Shown here piece by piece: positions 60,190 through 64,000 of a stretch of 64,000 bases of DNA. The stretch comes from Methylobacillus flagellatus_A (lineage in GTDB: Bacteria > Pseudomonadota > Gammaproteobacteria > Burkholderiales > Methylophilaceae): assembly GCF_031344055.1 (NCBI RefSeq), contig NZ_JADBEN010000001.1. One strand, given 5' to 3'. Numbering within the stretch: position 1 is the first letter of the stretch; each line of letters starts with the position of its first letter. A program made the translations under genes and the position numbers. A model generated the notes under the pieces. It saw only the letters and a list, made by a program, of their open reading frames with translations. It was not told the origin of the DNA and searched no databases.

Positions 60190-60948
60190 ATGCGTCATAT
60201 AATCCTTTTAGCTGCGCTGCTGTGCGCAGCCTGCAGCTCTGCACTGCCTTCCTTCAAGCCTTACAAGATGGACATCCAGCAAGGCAATGTCGTGACATCG
60301 AAGATGATGTTGCAATTGCGGCCTGGCATGACCAAGTCGCAGGTGCGCTTCATCATGGGCTCGCCATTGATCCAGGATAGTTTCCACCGCGACCGCTGGG
60401 ATTATTTCTACCAGATGCGCAAGGGCGGCAAGATCATAGAGCAGCGCCGCGTCATCATGGAGTTCGAGAATGACGCCTTGAAGCGTGTGCGCGGCGATGT
60501 TGTTCCCGCCTCGCCGGAAGATACCGCGGTAACGGCGGCAACGCCTGCCGCACCCATCGTGGTAGAGCCGAAGGCGCCGGAAAAGAAAGGCATGCTCGAT
60601 CGCCTGAAGTTCTGGAAGAGCGATGACGAGCAGCCCAGCGGAGCTGAGTATTACGACATGAAGCCGACCGTCCCTGTCGTGCAGGAAGACCCTGTTGCGC
60701 CGAGAAAGGTTGTGCCGGAACTGGCAGCTCCCGGAGCCCCGCCTGCGGCAGTTCCAGTCCCAGCCCAGCCCTCGGCAGGCCAGCCTGCCACCCAGGCGGT
60801 GCCGGCCACGCCTGCAGCGAAACCCGCCACTGGCGCAGCGGCGGCAACCCAGTCAGCGCCTGATGTGGATGAAGAGGATGACGACGACTTGCCGCCCGAG
60901 GACGAGCCCGGCTACTTCGAGCGTATGCTGGAAAAGATTGGTTTCTAG
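60190..60948 (+). CDS. bamE: outer membrane assembly factor BamE with long C-terminal extension
   Basis: 252 aa from ATG 60190. Lipoprotein signal with lipobox LCAAC (Cys15), then the SmpA/OmlA domain ('NVVTSKMMLQLRPGMTKSQVRFIMGSPLI', 'DRWDYFYQMRKGG'), which ends near residue 105. BamE supports the BamABCDE machine that inserts beta-barrel proteins. Beyond the ~115 residue enterobacterial length there is a Pro/Ala-rich, low-complexity extension (~residues 110-225) and an acidic end ('DVDEEDDDDLPPEDEPGYF'). Other betaproteobacteria also have extended BamE, but function of the tail is unknown. Confidence 0.92.
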   Translation: MRHIILLAALLCAACSSALPSFKPYKMDIQQGNVVTSKMMLQLRPGMTKSQVRFIMGSPLIQDSFHRDRWDYFYQMRKGGKIIEQRRVIMEFENDALKRVRGDVVPASPEDTAVTAATPAAPIVVEPKAPEKKGMLDRLKFWKSDDEQPSGAEYYDMKPTVPVVQEDPVAPRKVVPELAAPGAPPAAVPVPAQPSAGQPATQAVPATPAAKPATGAAAATQSAPDVDEEDDDDLPPEDEPGYFERMLEKIGF

Positions 60949-60989
60949 GATGCGCGGTAGTTTAATCAATGAATGAATATGGTTTGAAA

Positions 60990-61793
60990 ATGCAAAAGAT
61001 CGTCATTGCCGGTTGTTCCGGCCGCATGGGGCATGCCCTGCTCGAAGGAGTGTTTGAGGATGAGGGGCTGGAATTGCATGGCGCGCTCGACCGTGCGGAC
61101 AGTCCGCAGATCGGGCGCGATGCCGGCGAGCAGTTCGGCCGCGAAACCGGCGTCAAGATTACCGCTGACATTGCCGCGGCAATCAATGGCGCGGACGTGC
61201 TGGTGGATTTCACCCGCCCTGAGCCCAGCCTGGAATACCTGGAAGCCTGCCGTCAGGCGGGCGTTAAGTTGGTGATCGGCACCACGGGCTTCAGTGCCGG
61301 GGAAAAGCAGCAGATCGAGCGTGCGGCGCAGGACGTGGCTATCGTGTTTGCGCCGAACATGAGCGTGGGCGTGACCCTGTTGATCAACCTGGTGCAGGCC
61401 GCGGCCAAGGTGCTGGACCAAGGCTACGATGTGGAAATCATCGAGGCGCATCATCGTTTCAAGGTGGATGCGCCTTCCGGCACGGCGTTGCGCCTGGGCG
61501 AAGCGGCCGCCGAGGCACTGGGCCGCAATCTGGATGAAACTGCCATCTATGGCCGCCAGGGTGTGACGGGCGAACGCGATCCGAATACCATCGGCTTTGC
61601 CACTGTGCGCGGCGGCGACGTGGTGGGGGATCATACCGTGCTGTTCGCCGGCATCGGCGAGCGTGTGGAACTGACGCATAAGGCGTCCAGCCGCGCCACT
61701 TTCGCACTGGGGGCATTGAGGGCGGCGAAGTTTCTCGCTGATCGCAAGGCCGGGCTATACGATATGCAGGATGTGCTTGGCCTGAAAAAATAG
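60990..61793 (+). CDS. dapB: 4-hydroxy-tetrahydrodipicolinate reductase
   Basis: 267 aa from ATG 60990 ('MQKIVIAGCSGRMGHALLEG'); ATG 60969 would add seven residues and neither has a clear Shine-Dalgarno site. NAD(P)H-dependent step of the lysine/diaminopimelate route. Marks: 'VIAGCSGRMG' dinucleotide site, 'VIGTTGFSAGE', and the catalytic/substrate motif 'IIEAHHRFKVDAPSGTALRLGE'. Located between bamE and carA, as in many betaproteobacteria. Confidence 0.95.
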   Translation: MQKIVIAGCSGRMGHALLEGVFEDEGLELHGALDRADSPQIGRDAGEQFGRETGVKITADIAAAINGADVLVDFTRPEPSLEYLEACRQAGVKLVIGTTGFSAGEKQQIERAAQDVAIVFAPNMSVGVTLLINLVQAAAKVLDQGYDVEIIEAHHRFKVDAPSGTALRLGEAAAEALGRNLDETAIYGRQGVTGERDPNTIGFATVRGGDVVGDHTVLFAGIGERVELTHKASSRATFALGALRAAKFLADRKAGLYDMQDVLGLKK

Positions 61794-61854
61794 CGAATCG
61801 GTGGCTTGCGGTCGTGCCGAATGGCCGTAGTATGAAAATTGTTTAATGCGCGCG

Positions 61855-61883
61855 TTGAAGGCAATGCCGCTTTAGGCTATAAT
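61855..61883 (+). promoter_or_regulatory. sigma-70 promoter of carAB
   Basis: TTGAAG (61855-61860), 17-base spacer, TATAAT (61878-61883). The predicted start near 61890 precedes a strong hairpin in the leader and lies about 100 bases before the carA start. Confidence 0.75.
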
Positions 61884-61895
61884 TCTGCAAAAATT

Positions 61896-61927
61896 AAAGC
61901 GGGATGGGCGGGAGCCCGTCCCGCTTT
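61896..61927 (+). promoter_or_regulatory. 14-bp hairpin at the 5' end of the carA leader
   Basis: AAAGCGGGATGGGC (61896-61909) pairs with GCCCGTCCCGCTTT (61914-61927) around a GGGA loop (one G-T wobble). No T-run follows, so it is not a simple terminator for carAB. It could stabilise the mRNA, or be a partial terminator for dapB. Confidence 0.55.
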
Positions 61928-61988
61928 GCACATCCGCTTTCCGTGCTTGTCTTTGTGCGGAATATCAAATAGTTACAAGGAGTTAGAA

Positions 61989-63119
61989 TTGCCGCAAACC
62001 CCAGCCGTACTTGTGCTCGCAGACGGGACAGTGTTCAGGGGCATTTCAATCGGTGCCTTGGGTGAGACTGTAGGGGAGGTGGTCTTCAACACCTCCATTA
62101 CCGGTTATCAGGAAATTCTCACCGACCCATCCTATACCAAGCAAATCGTCACATTGACCTACCCGCATATCGGCAACGTCGGGGTCAATGTCGAAGATGT
62201 CGAGTCCGGGCATGTCTACGCAAGCGGCCTCGTCATTCGCGACCTGCCATTGTTGAGCAGCAGCTGGCGCAGCGAGAAACCCTTGTCAGAATACCTGGCC
62301 GAAAACAACGTGGTGGCCATTGCCGATATCGACACCCGCAAGCTCACCCGCATCCTGCGTGAAAAGGGCGCGCAGGCCGGCTGTATCATCGCCGGCGAGG
62401 TGGACGAGGCGCGCGCGCTGGAGTTGGCGCGCAGCTTCCCTGGCCTGGCCGGCATGGACCTGGCCAAGGTGGTGAGCCGCAAGGACGCAGGCACGTTCGA
62501 GCTGGGCGAATGGAAGCTTGGAGAAGGCTATGCCGCCCAAGATCATGCCAAGTTCAACGTGGTCGCTTTCGACTACGGCGTCAAGCACAACATCCTGCGC
62601 ATGCTGGTGGAGCGCGGCTGCAAGGTGACCGTCCTGCCTGCCCAGGCGACTGCCGAGGAAGCCTTGGCGTTGAATCCCGACGGCATCTTCCTTTCCAACG
62701 GCCCGGGAGACCCGGAGCCTTGCGATTATGCGATCAAGGCCATCAGTACATTGGTGGATACCGGGGTGCCGGTATTCGGGATTTGTCTGGGGCACCAGCT
62801 ATTGGCCCTGGCGAGCGGGGCCAAGACCGTCAAGATGAAGTTCGGCCATCACGGCGCCAACCATCCGGTGCAGGACCTGGACGACAAGCGTGTATTCATC
62901 ACCAGCCAGAACCATGGCTTTGCAGTCGATCCGGAAAGCCTGCCAGCCAACCTCAAGTCTACCCATGTCTCCTTGTTCGATGGCAGCCTGCAAGGGATCG
63001 CCCGTACCGACAAGCCTGCGTTCAGCTTCCAGGGGCACCCCGAAGCCAGCCCGGGCCCTAACGAGATGAGCTACCTGTTTGACCGCTTCATCAACCTGAT
63101 GGGACAGCAAAAGCAATAA
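61989..63119 (+). CDS. carA: carbamoyl-phosphate synthase small subunit
   Basis: 376 aa from TTG 61989, chosen because AAGGAG lies six bases upstream and the protein then begins at the family position ('LPQTPAVLVLADGTVFRG'). Hydrolyses glutamine and passes ammonia to CarB. Marks: 'GYQEILTDPSYTKQIVTLTYPHIGNVGVN' and the class I amidotransferase triad: nucleophile in 'VFGICLGHQLLAL', and 'FQGHPEASPGP'. Longer upstream frames would cross the promoter and hairpin. Confidence 0.95.
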   Translation: MPQTPAVLVLADGTVFRGISIGALGETVGEVVFNTSITGYQEILTDPSYTKQIVTLTYPHIGNVGVNVEDVESGHVYASGLVIRDLPLLSSSWRSEKPLSEYLAENNVVAIADIDTRKLTRILREKGAQAGCIIAGEVDEARALELARSFPGLAGMDLAKVVSRKDAGTFELGEWKLGEGYAAQDHAKFNVVAFDYGVKHNILRMLVERGCKVTVLPAQATAEEALALNPDGIFLSNGPGDPEPCDYAIKAISTLVDTGVPVFGICLGHQLLALASGAKTVKMKFGHHGANHPVQDLDDKRVFITSQNHGFAVDPESLPANLKSTHVSLFDGSLQGIARTDKPAFSFQGHPEASPGPNEMSYLFDRFINLMGQQKQ

Positions 63120-63124
63120 ATACC

Positions 63125-64000
63125 ATGGCAAAACGTACCGATATCAAATCCATACTCATCATAGGCGCCGGCCCCATCGTGATCGGCCAGGCCTGTGAAT
63201 TCGACTATTCCGGCGCCCAGGCCTGCAAGGCGTTGCGCGAAGAAGGCTACCGCGTCATCCTGGTCAACTCCAACCCGGCGACCATCATGACCGATCCGGA
63301 CATGGCGGATGCAACCTACATCGAGCCCGTCACCTGGCAGATGGTCGAGAAGATCATTGCCATCGAGCGCCCGGATGCGCTGTTGCCGACCATGGGCGGG
63401 CAGACCGCGCTGAACTGTGCATTGGACCTGGCCAAGCACGGCGTGCTGGAAAAATACAATGTCGAGCTGATCGGCGCTTCCAAGGAAGCCATCGACAAGG
63501 CCGAGGACCGAGAAAAGTTCAAGCAGGCCATGACCAAGATCGGCCTCGGCTCCGCCCGCTCCGCAGTGGCGCACAGCATGGAAGAGGCGCTACAGGTGCA
63601 GGCTTCGATCGGTTATCCCGCCATCATCCGCCCCTCGTTCACCATGGGCGGCAGCGGCGGCGGCATCGCCTACAACCGTGAAGAATTCATCACGATTTGC
63701 GAGCGCGGCCTGGAGGCCTCCCCGACCAGCGAGCTGCTGATCGAGGAATCCCTGCTCGGCTGGAAAGAATACGAGATGGAAGTGGTCCGCGACAGCAAGG
63801 ACAACTGCATCATCATCTGTTCCATCGAGAACCTTGACCCGATGGGTGTGCATACCGGCGACTCGATCACTGTCGCCCCTGCGCAGACCCTGACCGACAA
63901 GGAATACCAGATCATGCGCAACGCCTCTCTCGCCGTGTTGCGCGAGATCGGGGTGGATACCGGCGGTTCCAACGTGCAGTTCGCGATCAACCCCGACGAT
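63125..64000 (+). CDS. carB: carbamoyl-phosphate synthase large subunit, N-terminal part (truncated by window end)
   Basis: First 292 codons only. Starts 'MAKRTDIKSILIIGAGPIVIGQACEFDYSG', five bases after carA, the standard carAB arrangement. The first ATP-grasp domain is seen ('EDREKFKQAMTKIGL', 'YPAIIRPSFTMGGSGGGIAYN', 'EEFITICERGLEASP', 'VVRDSKDNCIIICSIENLDPMGVHTGDSITVAPAQTL'). It makes carbamoyl phosphate for arginine and pyrimidine synthesis, and would also supply the donor for the LPS carbamoyltransferase. Confidence 0.95.
   Translation, partial: MAKRTDIKSILIIGAGPIVIGQACEFDYSGAQACKALREEGYRVILVNSNPATIMTDPDMADATYIEPVTWQMVEKIIAIERPDALLPTMGGQTALNCALDLAKHGVLEKYNVELIGASKEAIDKAEDREKFKQAMTKIGLGSARSAVAHSMEEALQVQASIGYPAIIRPSFTMGGSGGGIAYNREEFITICERGLEASPTSELLIEESLLGWKEYEMEVVRDSKDNCIIICSIENLDPMGVHTGDSITVAPAQTLTDKEYQIMRNASLAVLREIGVDTGGSNVQFAINPDD

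Noticed and set aside
1..64000. CRISPR arrays, tRNA/rRNA genes, transposases, prophage genes
   Set aside because: None recognised anywhere in the window; no spaced identical repeats, transposase motifs or structural RNA signatures were seen.

Overview
The window reads as chromosomal DNA of a GC-rich betaproteobacterial methylotroph of the family Methylophilaceae, most like Methylobacillus. The pointers are an mxaRSACKL-type module for methanol dehydrogenase maturation, the Entner-Doudoroff pair edd-eda, and housekeeping genes of betaproteobacterial type and order (grpE-dnaK-dnaJ, hrcA, nadK, recN, bamE, dapB, carAB). The species call is inference from gene content and was not checked by a search. 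No rRNA, tRNA, CRISPR array, insertion sequence or prophage was seen.

Layout. 0-3.4 kb: an M16 peptidase pair (the first cut by the window edge), rsmD, coaD and a small ferredoxin. 3.3-7.4 kb: a small minus-strand ORF, an unusual cytoplasmic-looking chemoreceptor/solute-binding fusion, a SAM methyltransferase, a GNAT acetyltransferase and gloA. 7.5-11.2 kb: a pta-ackA operon converging on a MocR-type regulator. 11.4-16.7 kb: six tightly overlapping genes mxaR-S-A-C-K-L (MoxR AAA ATPase, von Willebrand-type and membrane proteins) with no mxaF/J/G/I in view. 16.7-26.3 kb: a long intergenic region with a Fur-box-like palindrome, then an mdtABC-type RND pump operon with its outer-membrane channel. 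26.4-31.9 kb: a Fe-S type uracil-DNA glycosylase family protein, an esterase, leuA behind a leucine-rich leader peptide, a Bcr/CflA exporter and a low-GC membrane protein.

32-36 kb: dnaJ, dnaK and grpE on the minus strand, with sigma-32-like promoters before grpE and dnaK. 36-55 kb: a large LPS inner-core region. waaC and waaG diverge. The plus arm carries waaG, waaP, a tandem-kinase protein, a NodU-type carbamoyltransferase, a HAD phosphatase, another small kinase, a GT4 glycosyltransferase, an FkbM methyltransferase and a DUF6625-like protein. The minus arm carries hldD, gmhA, hldE, waaF and a GT39-like membrane protein. Heptose synthesis, heptose transfer, and core phosphorylation and carbamoylation are thus encoded together. 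An independent edd-eda unit, with its own promoter and flanking terminators, sits inside the plus arm. The segment around 47.5-49.5 kb is clearly AT-richer, suggesting transfer.

55-64 kb: hemH and hrcA on the minus strand, then nadK, recN, bamE, dapB, carA and the start of carB (cut by the window end) on the plus strand. carA has a good sigma-70 promoter and a strong hairpin in its leader.

The observations most worth a second look are the inverted chemoreceptor/solute-binding fusion, the Fur-like site ahead of mdtABC, the near-leaderless leu leader peptide, the edd-eda insertion in the LPS locus, the tandem kinase, and two small ORFs (3345-3494 minus, 39006-39233 plus).
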